Part shown: piece by piece, positions 1-5,564 of the stretch
Layout: every line of letters starts with the position of its first letter
How positions within the stretch are numbered: position 1 is the first letter of the stretch
NCBI GenBank assembly: GCA_026985835.1
Contig: JALSPS010000108.1
Coordinates: 1-6,132, forward strand
From: Candidatus Kaiserbacteria bacterium
GTDB lineage: Bacteria; Patescibacteriota; Minisyncoccia; Phycocordibacterales; UBA2100
Length of the DNA stretch: 6,132 bases
Direction: 5' to 3'
Notes under the pieces: model-generated
Seen by the model: only the letters and a program-made list of their open reading frames with translations
Told to the model about the DNA's origin: nothing
The model's database searches: none
Program-made: the position numbers and the translations under genes

Positions 1-25
1 TTCTTTCATTTCTAAATTCAGACAT
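1..25 (-). CDS. Possible first codons of a further minus-strand gene (edge-truncated)
   Basis: Reading the minus strand past the terminator, an ATG at 25-23 opens a frame that runs to the window edge as M-S-E-F-R-N-E-R without a stop. Eight codons are far too few to identify a product. No Shine-Dalgarno is visible. A poor -10-like TAAAAA (37-32) lies 6 nt before the ATG, the same spacing as two better cases in this window, and a better -10-like TATTAT lies at 47-42. The position is sensible, beginning after an intrinsic terminator on the same strand, but an eight-codon open frame is likely by chance in AT-rich DNA. Confidence 0.22.
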
Positions 26-70
26 ATAAACTTTTTAATTGATAATAATCGCATTCTAGCAATTTATTCC

Positions 71-108
71 AAAAAATAAAGACCCCGCAAAGCATTTGCT
101 TTGCGGGG
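71..108 (-). terminator. Intrinsic (rho-independent) terminator after the HTH gene
   Basis: An 11-bp perfect GC-rich stem has arms at 98-108 and 83-93 with a 4-nt loop (AAAT in the RNA). In the minus-strand transcript it is followed directly by UCUUUAUUUUUU (82-71). It lies about 20 nt after the stop codon of the HTH gene and is the only strong hairpin plus U-tract in the window, so it probably ends the whole minus-strand gene series. On the plus strand the hairpin is followed by ACAGUUCAUUUUG, which lacks a clean U-tract, so it acts in one direction. Confidence 0.92.
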
Positions 109-128
109 ACAGTTCATTTTGTTAACAC

Positions 129-374
129 TTATGTATCAACTCCAAGCGCTTTTGCAAGCGCCTGATAAGCTCCCTCAATCACTTTTTCAGTGACCAATTG
201 AGGTAATTGAACCCCTTCCTCACCTTCAAAAAAGGCAATAAGGAGAATGTCTACTCCGGACTCCTTAGCAAGCTCCTCGCGAGATAATCCGCGCCACTTT
301 CTTATAACAAGAAGTGGGTTTCCCCCATTACTAATAACCCTACCCGCCACTTCTGCGGGAAAGAAATCGTCCAT
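129..374 (-). CDS. Small Xre-like helix-turn-helix protein (81 aa)
   Basis: The body reads like an Xre-family HTH domain. 'NPLLVIRKWRGLSREELAKESGV' (residues 19-41) corresponds to helices 1-2 of the common form 'NP.kv.RewRGLTQ.ELA..aGi', and the end 'ALAKALGVD' is the usual last helix. The prefix 'FPAEVAGRVISNGG' resembles the leader of antitoxin-type HTH proteins. An ATG at 386 would give 85 aa, but ATG 374 is preferred because GGAGGAG (384-378) sits just before it and nothing like it precedes ATG 386. The predicted recognition helix is odd: 'VDILLIAFFE' (41-50) is almost fully apolar, where relatives carry polar DNA-contacting residues, and a longer segment (51-70) follows. The protein is acidic (13 D/E against 8 K/R). 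It has its own promoter with an overlapping inverted repeat and ends at a terminator. No toxin gene is adjacent. HTH fold likely; DNA binding uncertain. Confidence 0.8.
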   Translation of the reverse strand: MDDFFPAEVAGRVISNGGNPLLVIRKWRGLSREELAKESGVDILLIAFFEGEEGVQLPQLVTEKVIEGAYQALAKALGVDT

Positions 375-377
375 TTT

Positions 378-384
378 CTCCTCC
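378..384 (-). promoter_or_regulatory. Shine-Dalgarno that decides the HTH start
   Basis: GGAGGAG at 384-378 lies 3 nt (5 nt from its GGAGG core) before ATG 374-372. It overlaps the alternative ATG at 386, whose second and third codons are GAG GAG. This is the only strong Shine-Dalgarno in front of any gene start in the window. Confidence 0.8.
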
Positions 385-401
385 ATATTTAATTAACCAC
401 T

Positions 402-427
402 AATACAAATATATGATTATTTGTATT
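402..427. promoter_or_regulatory. Inverted repeat over the HTH promoter (candidate operator)
   Basis: Perfect 9-bp arms AATACAAAT (402-410) and ATTTGTATT (419-427) are separated by 8 nt. The repeat covers part of the -10 hexamer and most of the -10/-35 spacer of the HTH promoter, a position where a bound protein would block RNA polymerase. Autoregulation by the HTH product is the obvious guess, but its apolar recognition helix makes that uncertain. The arms are AT-rich, so chance is possible. Confidence 0.5.
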
Positions 428-435
428 TTAGTCAA
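408..435 (-). promoter_or_regulatory. Sigma70-type promoter of the HTH gene
   Basis: TTGACT (435-430) and TATATT (413-408), each 5 of 6 to consensus, are spaced by 16 nt. The -35 begins immediately after the TGA stop of the ATPase gene (438-436). The expected transcript start is near 401, giving a leader of about 27 nt that holds the GGAGGAG before ATG 374. ATG 386 would be only about 15 nt from the 5' end with no ribosome site. Confidence 0.65.
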
Positions 436-3264
436 TCAAAATCCCAATCCAAAGTCAGGTAAGGGTTGTTCCTTTTTTGGTTTTTCCATATATTTTTTGC
501 GAATCTCTTCTTCAACCTCAGCGCGTGGTCGTCCATATTTCTGATAAGACATTTCTTTAATGATATTTACCTGCTCATCATTCGGGTTTCCGGCAATCGG
601 GAGTGTTTCTATATTAAATGGTTTTACCGGAGTTCCGTTAACAAGTAAAGATAAATACGCATTTCTGTTATCAAGAGTTGTTACATCTTGCGCTTTTATT
701 TCCGGTTTTAACGCCTTTTCCAAAAACTCTCCATCTTCCGGGCCTACTCTAAAGACGCATTTTGTACCGACATTTCCAAATACGGAATCTTTTATCTTAT
801 CATCAAGTTGAGCTATAAACTGATGAGCTATATTTAATGACAATCTGTACTTTCTTGCTTCTGCAAGTATTGTTGAAATACTTGGAGTCATAAAGTTTTG
901 AAACTCATCTATGTAAAAATAAAATGGATGTCTTTCATTTTCTGGAACATTAACGCGTGTAAATGTGGCTTGTAAAATTTTTCCAACAATAATCAATCCG
1001 ATTAAATTTGAATTCAGTTCTCCAAGACGACCTTTGGCAAGATTTACCAAGAGGATTTTACGATTATTCATTATGTCTTTAAAATTAAAAGCGCTTCTTT
1101 GTTGAGCGACTATGGGTCGCGTGAATTCATTTGCAAGAAAAATATCTGTTTTACTTGTTATATAAGGGACAAAATTTTCAAGAGATTGCTCCCCGCTCGT
1201 TGCCTCAGCGCTCTCCCAAAACTGTTTAACGAGTGGGTTTGTTGTCTTCTCCAACAGATTATGTCTGTAATTTTTATCTGCCATAACACGCGGAACATCG
1301 GCAATAGTCCCAGGATTTTGTGGATCATCTACAATAAGCAACGAAGCATTTCTAAAGTATTGCTGAAACATAGGCCCCATACTCTCCGGGACATCTCCAA
1401 AAAGCTTCTCAAATATAGAAAGCATCTCATCCACAACAAAGCTCTTTTGCTCAGGCGCTGTCGGGTCATATTCATACATATTAAGACCCATTGGTCGTTC
1501 AATATATGCTGGATCAAAATATATGACATCGTCCCATCTCTCTTTTGGAATATAACGCAAGATGTCATCAATATCAGAACCGTGCGGATCAATATAACAG
1601 ACACCATCTCCATTTCTTATATCTTGAACAATCATTGATTTCATAAGGTAGGTTTTACCGGTACCGGTTTGCCCTATCTCGTAAAAGTGCCTAAGCCTGT
1701 CCTCAGGCAAGAATCTTACAAGTGTTTCAGAATTACCGTACATATTTTTTCCCAAAATCACCCCGCTTTCATTTGCACTGACCTCTGAAACCTCAATCGG
1801 CGCCGCGCGCCCCTTTGCGCGAGATTTTTTCAACTCTCTTGAGGAAGAAATAGCAGTAGCTGTAAGGTGATAAATAGTGGTTAATTCTTTTACCGAAAAC
1901 AATTCAGCAAATTTTTTATTAAAACGCCTAAATATAAAATCCTTTAAAAATCTTTTCCACTGTTTACCTGATTGATTTATGAATTTGACCGAATTCCCTT
2001 GAGCATCTTCAAGTTGCTCAAATGTTGATTGCAAATCAAATAAAATTTCATCTGCTCGACTTGCATTATCTGCAGAAGATACCAAATTTATATTAACCGG
2101 CACAATTCTACTTTGTATTTTTTTTGTGAATAAATCCATTGAAAGCTGGTCAACTGATCCTGAATCAGTTGACTTTGATGCTCCAAAAATCATTTCTTTA
2201 AGCGTATCTCCGAATTCGCCAAGCGCTTTATTTAATGAAGATTTTCCTCTCCAAATCGCTTTTTTAGTATTATAACCTTTGCGCAAATTATCAAGAATTT
2301 TTTTGTATTGAGTGTTATGTTTTGTGCCGGCATTTCCAATAATTATCTGCAAAGCTGCGCCTTCATTGTGTTTCTTCATTTTTGAAAACGCTGAGAGCAC
2401 AACATTCATAGGATCGTGTGTAAACTCATCATACATTTTTATAGGATGAACAGGATGCTTACTCAAAACTGCGCGCGCGCCAGTATGAGAACCTCCATAT
2501 GTAAAGATATTATAATCCCCTCTTCTTTCTTCAACCTTTGCATTGGGAAAAATTGAAATTATATGTTTTTCAAAAAGAGATTTTTTATCTGAAGGCACGG
2601 CAACATAAAAGCTGACGGATTCTGTTCCTTGTGGTTTGGCAATTTCAACCGAAAATGTATTGTGTTTCCATTTTCCCTCGGACATAGCAAGCATTCCCAA
2701 ATAAAATTGCTCCATCGCCGCAAGTAATTTTGATAAATCGTTTTGCTGTTGATTATCAACATCCAGATTTGCATCCTGATCCGATATTGAAACCTCGTAT
2801 AAAGCGGAATGAAGGGCTCTCCAGAGTTCTGAATTATGAGACACACCCTTTGCTGGTAGTCCTTTTAATATATATTGAGAAAGAGCCCTGTGAATATCAT
2901 CTTCAAGATGAGCGCTTCCAAGTTTCTCAACCACAGCAAGAGTATTTTTCACTCCTCTTTCTTTAACCATCCTCAATAACTCATCAACTTGCACATCGTG
3001 CTCCTCGGGATCAAGTTCCAAAACTTTTTGCAAAATCGTGCTTTCCGGCTCTTTGTAAGCCTCATTTAAAACTTCGCGCGCAGGAGTAGATTGATATTCT
3101 TTTATTTCTCTCTTGGCTATCCTATTTGTTTCTTCAGGATTATTTTTTACACCAAGCTCGGCTTCTTTAATACGAATCTTTTCACGCAAATAAGCCAACT
3201 CTTCTTCAGGCGTTCTAAATTTTATATTTTGAGATTCTTGCGAATATGTCTCTTTAATCGGCAT
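436..3264 (-). CDS. VirD4/TraD-like (HerA/FtsK superfamily) ATPase with N-terminal accessory domain
   Basis: A large RecA-fold ATPase of the type IV coupling protein kind. Residues are numbered from TTG 3270, giving 944 aa; from ATG 3264 it is 942. Walker A is GQTGTGKT (533-540), followed by 'YIDPHGSD' (559-566), as in HerA/DUF87 proteins. Walker B is 'FYFYIDEFQNF' (783-793), and the later Gln motif is 'AHQF' (815-818). The N-terminal half has a charged helical segment (about 20-165) and a domain with 'FYVAVPSDKK' and 'FPNAKVEE' (about 200-260), which I recall before such ATPases in CPR genomes. No transmembrane segment is visible, unlike classical VirD4, so it probably acts in the cytosol or docks on a separate membrane partner. 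The family moves DNA or protein substrates; the substrate here is unknown, and no relaxase or other secretion gene lies in the window. ATG 3264 is preferred because it is placed for leaderless initiation; TTG 3270 overlaps the start of the transcript. Confidence 0.9.
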   Translation of the reverse strand: MPIKETYSQESQNIKFRTPEEELAYLREKIRIKEAELGVKNNPEETNRIAKREIKEYQSTPAREVLNEAYKEPESTILQKVLELDPEEHDVQVDELLRMVKERGVKNTLAVVEKLGSAHLEDDIHRALSQYILKGLPAKGVSHNSELWRALHSALYEVSISDQDANLDVDNQQQNDLSKLLAAMEQFYLGMLAMSEGKWKHNTFSVEIAKPQGTESVSFYVAVPSDKKSLFEKHIISIFPNAKVEERRGDYNIFTYGGSHTGARAVLSKHPVHPIKMYDEFTHDPMNVVLSAFSKMKKHNEGAALQIIIGNAGTKHNTQYKKILDNLRKGYNTKKAIWRGKSSLNKALGEFGDTLKEMIFGASKSTDSGSVDQLSMDLFTKKIQSRIVPVNINLVSSADNASRADEILFDLQSTFEQLEDAQGNSVKFINQSGKQWKRFLKDFIFRRFNKKFAELFSVKELTTIYHLTATAISSSRELKKSRAKGRAAPIEVSEVSANESGVILGKNMYGNSETLVRFLPEDRLRHFYEIGQTGTGKTYLMKSMIVQDIRNGDGVCYIDPHGSDIDDILRYIPKERWDDVIYFDPAYIERPMGLNMYEYDPTAPEQKSFVVDEMLSIFEKLFGDVPESMGPMFQQYFRNASLLIVDDPQNPGTIADVPRVMADKNYRHNLLEKTTNPLVKQFWESAEATSGEQSLENFVPYITSKTDIFLANEFTRPIVAQQRSAFNFKDIMNNRKILLVNLAKGRLGELNSNLIGLIIVGKILQATFTRVNVPENERHPFYFYIDEFQNFMTPSISTILAEARKYRLSLNIAHQFIAQLDDKIKDSVFGNVGTKCVFRVGPEDGEFLEKALKPEIKAQDVTTLDNRNAYLSLLVNGTPVKPFNIETLPIAGNPNDEQVNIIKEMSYQKYGRPRAEVEEEIRKKYMEKPKKEQPLPDFGLGF

Positions 3265-3270
3265 AACCAA

Positions 3271-3298
3271 ATTATACCGTAATATAAATTTATATAAA
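3271..3298 (-). promoter_or_regulatory. Promoter-like element of the ATPase gene, leaderless geometry
   Basis: A perfect -10 TATAAT (3276-3271) has a weak -35 TTTATA (3298-3293, 4 of 6) at a 16-nt spacing. Exactly six bases (TTGGTT) separate the -10 from ATG 3264, so transcription from this element would begin at or next to the A of the start codon. There is no Shine-Dalgarno. The hexamers are AT-rich in an AT-rich gap, so confidence rests on the perfect -10, its spacing to ATG and the parallel case at 4141-4174. Confidence 0.55.
3282..3295. repeat. AT-only perfect palindrome between -35 and -10 of the ATPase promoter
   Basis: ATATAAATTTATAT (3282-3295) is a 14-bp perfect palindrome, 7 bp per half with no spacer. 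It fills most of the -35/-10 spacer of the ATPase promoter and touches the -35. It could be a repressor site or simply AT-rich promoter DNA. It is not a terminator for the gene upstream, because no U-tract follows and the stem is all A:U. Confidence 0.35.
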
Positions 3299-3324
3299 CC
3301 TATTTTTTGTTAAAAAGTGGATAA

Positions 3325-4140
3325 TTACCACCAATAACTTGGATATATCCAATCATACCAGCTCCAATCCCAATAATACTGAGGTTGCCACCAATAATAA
3401 TCAGGGTATGTTGGTTCAGGAAGCGGAGTTGGTGTTATATACCCCCCTTCTACCTGCCAAGTACCTGCGCGACAAACATATACGGCATCCGCTATACATT
3501 CTTGATTTCCGGATGTATTTATACAATTCAAATTTGTTCCCTCTTGATAATATACTCCTCCCGAGTAGCAACCAAGAGTTGGTACAGATTCTTTAACAAA
3601 AACAGTAATAGTTGAAACTGCCGTGGCTCCATTAGAATCTTTAACTGTGATTGTTACGGTATATGTTCCGGCCCTTGAATATGAGTGTGTAAATGTTGTC
3701 GTTTGAGTATAATTTCTAACTGATGCATTTGCCGAGAGAATTCTAACTTCACCCCAATCTATGTAATAACTTAAAGTATTTCCATCCGGATCATAGGCGT
3801 TTATTGTCCATACTCCGGTTTCATTTTTGTTTAATGCTGAAGGTCCGGAAAAACCGGTTATTATAGGCGGATGATTTATTGCCGCCCCACTGTTACATTC
3901 TCCATAATGTAAAAATCTTGCGTTGGATGCATTCAAAAAACAAATGTTTGAAAATGTTCGTTGCACAGGTACAGAATTGCAAGGTGCGGTAATACACATA
4001 ACATTTTCATAAACTTCTCCACATACGGGATTATATTCCATCGTACACATTACATCCATTGCGTCTGCCTTTGCACCATAAAAGCCCGATAAAATAATAA
4101 GGATAAAAGATATAAATAAATTAATTTGTTTAAACCTCAT
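3325..4140 (-). CDS. Exported Kazal-like / PKD-domain protein with aromatic C-terminal tail
   Basis: A 271-aa exported protein. The signal peptide has n-region MRFKQ, hydrophobic residues 6-22 and probable cleavage at AKA|D after residue 25. Residues 32-82 form a Kazal-like inhibitor domain. 'CTMEYNPVCG' (32-41) matches the reactive loop of Kazal inhibitors (ovomucoid 'CTLEYRPLCG'), placing Met34 at P1, and 'TFSNIC' (62-67) and 'HYGEC' (78-82) match the rest. The classical Cys1-Cys5 pair is absent, and an extra pair, C49 and C54, sits in an insertion. Residues about 91-183 are a PKD domain ('AYDPDGNTLSYYIDWGE', 'FTHSYSRAGTYTVTITVKD'). A four-Cys module (C191, C206, C215, C223) follows, then a Pro linker and a tail (245-271) with 8 Trp and 8 Tyr in 27 residues. 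No LPXTG or C-terminal membrane anchor is present. Likely secreted or surface-bound; inhibition of proteases of other cells is inference. It has its own promoter-like sequence. Confidence 0.85.
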   Translation of the reverse strand: MRFKQINLFISFILIILSGFYGAKADAMDVMCTMEYNPVCGEVYENVMCITAPCNSVPVQRTFSNICFLNASNARFLHYGECNSGAAINHPPIITGFSGPSALNKNETGVWTINAYDPDGNTLSYYIDWGEVRILSANASVRNYTQTTTFTHSYSRAGTYTVTITVKDSNGATAVSTITVFVKESVPTLGCYSGGVYYQEGTNLNCINTSGNQECIADAVYVCRAGTWQVEGGYITPTPLPEPTYPDYYWWQPQYYWDWSWYDWIYPSYWW

Positions 4141-4174
4141 AATTCCATATTATTCTCACTCGTTTATTTGTCAA
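4141..4174 (-). promoter_or_regulatory. Promoter of the Kazal/PKD gene, leaderless geometry
   Basis: A perfect -35 TTGACA (4174-4169) is spaced 16 nt from a -10-like TAATAT (4152-4147, 4 of 6). Six bases (GGAATT) then lead directly to ATG 4140, so the predicted +1 is the A of the start codon. The -35 overlaps the TGA stop of the upstream NAGPA gene (4173-4171). No Shine-Dalgarno precedes the ATG, since GGAATT lies only 6 nt or less away and is a poor match. Confidence 0.6.
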
Positions 4175-5562
4175 GTCTTATTTGAGACTTTGAATGTTAT
4201 TGCGCTTGGAACAGGTCTACCTCGCGCAGACCAAAAATACCTACCATCAACAGATGGAGCTTGCGATTTTTTGTCAAGTTTATGAAGTCTGAGATATTGT
4301 TTATTACCGCGAAAATCAAGTTTATTGTTTTCGTTCTTAAATGTAATCCTTGACGATTGGCCACCATCCATAAAAACAGCCCATTTAACATCAGGTATTT
4401 TATTTATGTATTTCGCCACCTCCCTTGGAGTTACACCAAGCATTTTTTGAGAACGAGGAACACCATCAAATACAGTCAAATGAATACTTTCATCTTTTGT
4501 TTTATAAACAACTGATCTGGCATAACGAGCTTCCGGCGCAAAAGGGGGGAAAGTTCCAAGCGATGTATCATGATTTATAGGGTGATCATCGTTATCTAAA
4601 AAATGCTTTACTTGAGGACCCGTAGATATTGCAGATATTAAATTATTTACATCCAGTCCATCAATATCTAAAATTTGTAACTTTTTCCCGATTTGGAATT
4701 TTGATATTATTTTTTTTGGAATATGCAAGATAAAATCTCCCTCAAAATAATCCACTCCCCCGCCGAGAACAATTTGTTGAATTGTTAATACACCTGAGTT
4801 ATTTGAGATAATTATATCGGCTTTATTTGGATTTTTAGGGGTATGATTGCGCGATTCATCCAATACTCTCAAACTTGCTTTGGAATTTTTATCTTTATAA
4901 ACTATTGAAGAACATGATGAATTAAATAGTAAAATTTTATCAGAAATGTCATCTTCATATTTTTTCATTAATTCATCATTATGAGCTATTTCTTCAGCTC
5001 CAAGCCAAGAAAAAATCTCGTCTCCGATTTTGAATTCGCCTTGCGCCTGAACTTCTTTAAAATGCAATTCCCCATCTTTGGTTACATAAAGCACCGGTCT
5101 ATTAAATGCCGGCAATCCATATATTTTGCCATTCTGGATATTTGCCCCATAGACTATATGTTTTGGATATCTATTTGCATCTCCATCATGCAAGCAAAAA
5201 AACCCTCCATTTATTGACGCGATAACAGTGGGTTTATTTTTGAAAATACGATGCTGGAATAACTCAGTATCAAATATGTCTATTTCCGCATCAAAACCAG
5301 AGTTTAAATTCAATGTGTAAACATTACTAAAATGATCTTCTCCAAGCTCATAAACATCTTGAGTCAATGTTATTCCCGGTCTTATATTGATTTCTCTAAT
5401 TTCCGTTCGTTGCGCAAATACCTCAGGATTTTTAACAACATTGCTAATTATTTCAAATGGTATTTGCTCGGGATTAATCCCTCTATTTTCCAGCTCAGAA
5501 ACAACGGGTTCTGTCGTCTTTGCGGTTACTCTTGTAACATTTTCATAAATTTTTCGCGCCAT
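4171..5562 (-). CDS. Phosphodiester glycosidase (NAGPA-domain) family protein
   Basis: A 463-aa protein whose pieces follow the NAGPA family (phosphodiester glycosidase, named for the enzyme that uncovers mannose-6-phosphate): 'ASINGGFF' (115-122), 'ISTGPQV' (312-318), 'ARSVVYKTKDESIHLTVFDG' (348-367), 'GVTPREVAKYI' (376-386) and the signature 'FMDGGQSSR' (397-405). Family members cleave sugar phosphodiesters or act on surface polysaccharides, and are usually exported. Here the start 'MARKIYENVTR' has no hydrophobic stretch, and none is seen elsewhere, so the protein appears cytosolic unless the start is wrong or export is unusual. About 110 N-terminal residues, and a segment of about 180 residues between INGGFF and STGPQV, are not assigned. 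The gene begins 2 nt after the map stop (TAG-AT-ATG) without a Shine-Dalgarno, so it is probably co-transcribed and translated by re-initiation. Family assignment is good; substrate unknown. Confidence 0.85.
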   Translation of the reverse strand: MARKIYENVTRVTAKTTEPVVSELENRGINPEQIPFEIISNVVKNPEVFAQRTEIREINIRPGITLTQDVYELGEDHFSNVYTLNLNSGFDAEIDIFDTELFQHRIFKNKPTVIASINGGFFCLHDGDANRYPKHIVYGANIQNGKIYGLPAFNRPVLYVTKDGELHFKEVQAQGEFKIGDEIFSWLGAEEIAHNDELMKKYEDDISDKILLFNSSCSSIVYKDKNSKASLRVLDESRNHTPKNPNKADIIISNNSGVLTIQQIVLGGGVDYFEGDFILHIPKKIISKFQIGKKLQILDIDGLDVNNLISAISTGPQVKHFLDNDDHPINHDTSLGTFPPFAPEARYARSVVYKTKDESIHLTVFDGVPRSQKMLGVTPREVAKYINKIPDVKWAVFMDGGQSSRITFKNENNKLDFRGNKQYLRLHKLDKKSQAPSVDGRYFWSARGRPVPSAITFKVSNKT

Positions 5563-5564
5563 AT

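Noticed and set aside
129..438. Toxin-antitoxin pair around the HTH gene
   Set aside because: The HTH protein resembles antitoxin-type regulators, but the neighbours are the large ATPase and a terminator. No small toxin frame is present on either strand.
1099..1638. A 179-codon open frame on the plus strand inside the ATPase gene
   Set aside because: It lies wholly opposite the region coding the Walker A to central part of the ATPase, shows no domain or normal composition (rich in Ile, Cys, Arg and Asn from the reverse complement), and has no promoter or ribosome site.
2470..2480. Alternating GC run (GCGCGCGCGC) in the ATPase gene as a Z-DNA or regulatory element
   Set aside because: It falls in ordinary Ala-Arg codons of the coding frame and is not repeated elsewhere at a regulatory position.
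3268..3270. TTG as the start of the ATPase
   Set aside because: It lies between the -10 hexamer and the expected transcript start, has no ribosome site, and an ATG follows two codons later. Kept only as the alternative.
3339..3615. Two plus-strand open frames opposite the Cys module and aromatic tail
   Set aside because: They are mirror images of the W/Y-rich coding sequence. The minus-strand frame has a signal peptide, Kazal and PKD domains and a promoter.
4173..4190. Hairpin AAGTCT/AGACTT at the end of the NAGPA gene as a terminator
   Set aside because: The stem is only 6 bp, lies within coding sequence, and no U-tract follows in either direction.
436..5562. Recoded TGA (code 4 or 25), as in some CPR lineages
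   Set aside because: TGA ends both the ATPase and NAGPA genes at sensible lengths, and no in-frame TGA interrupts any of the genes.
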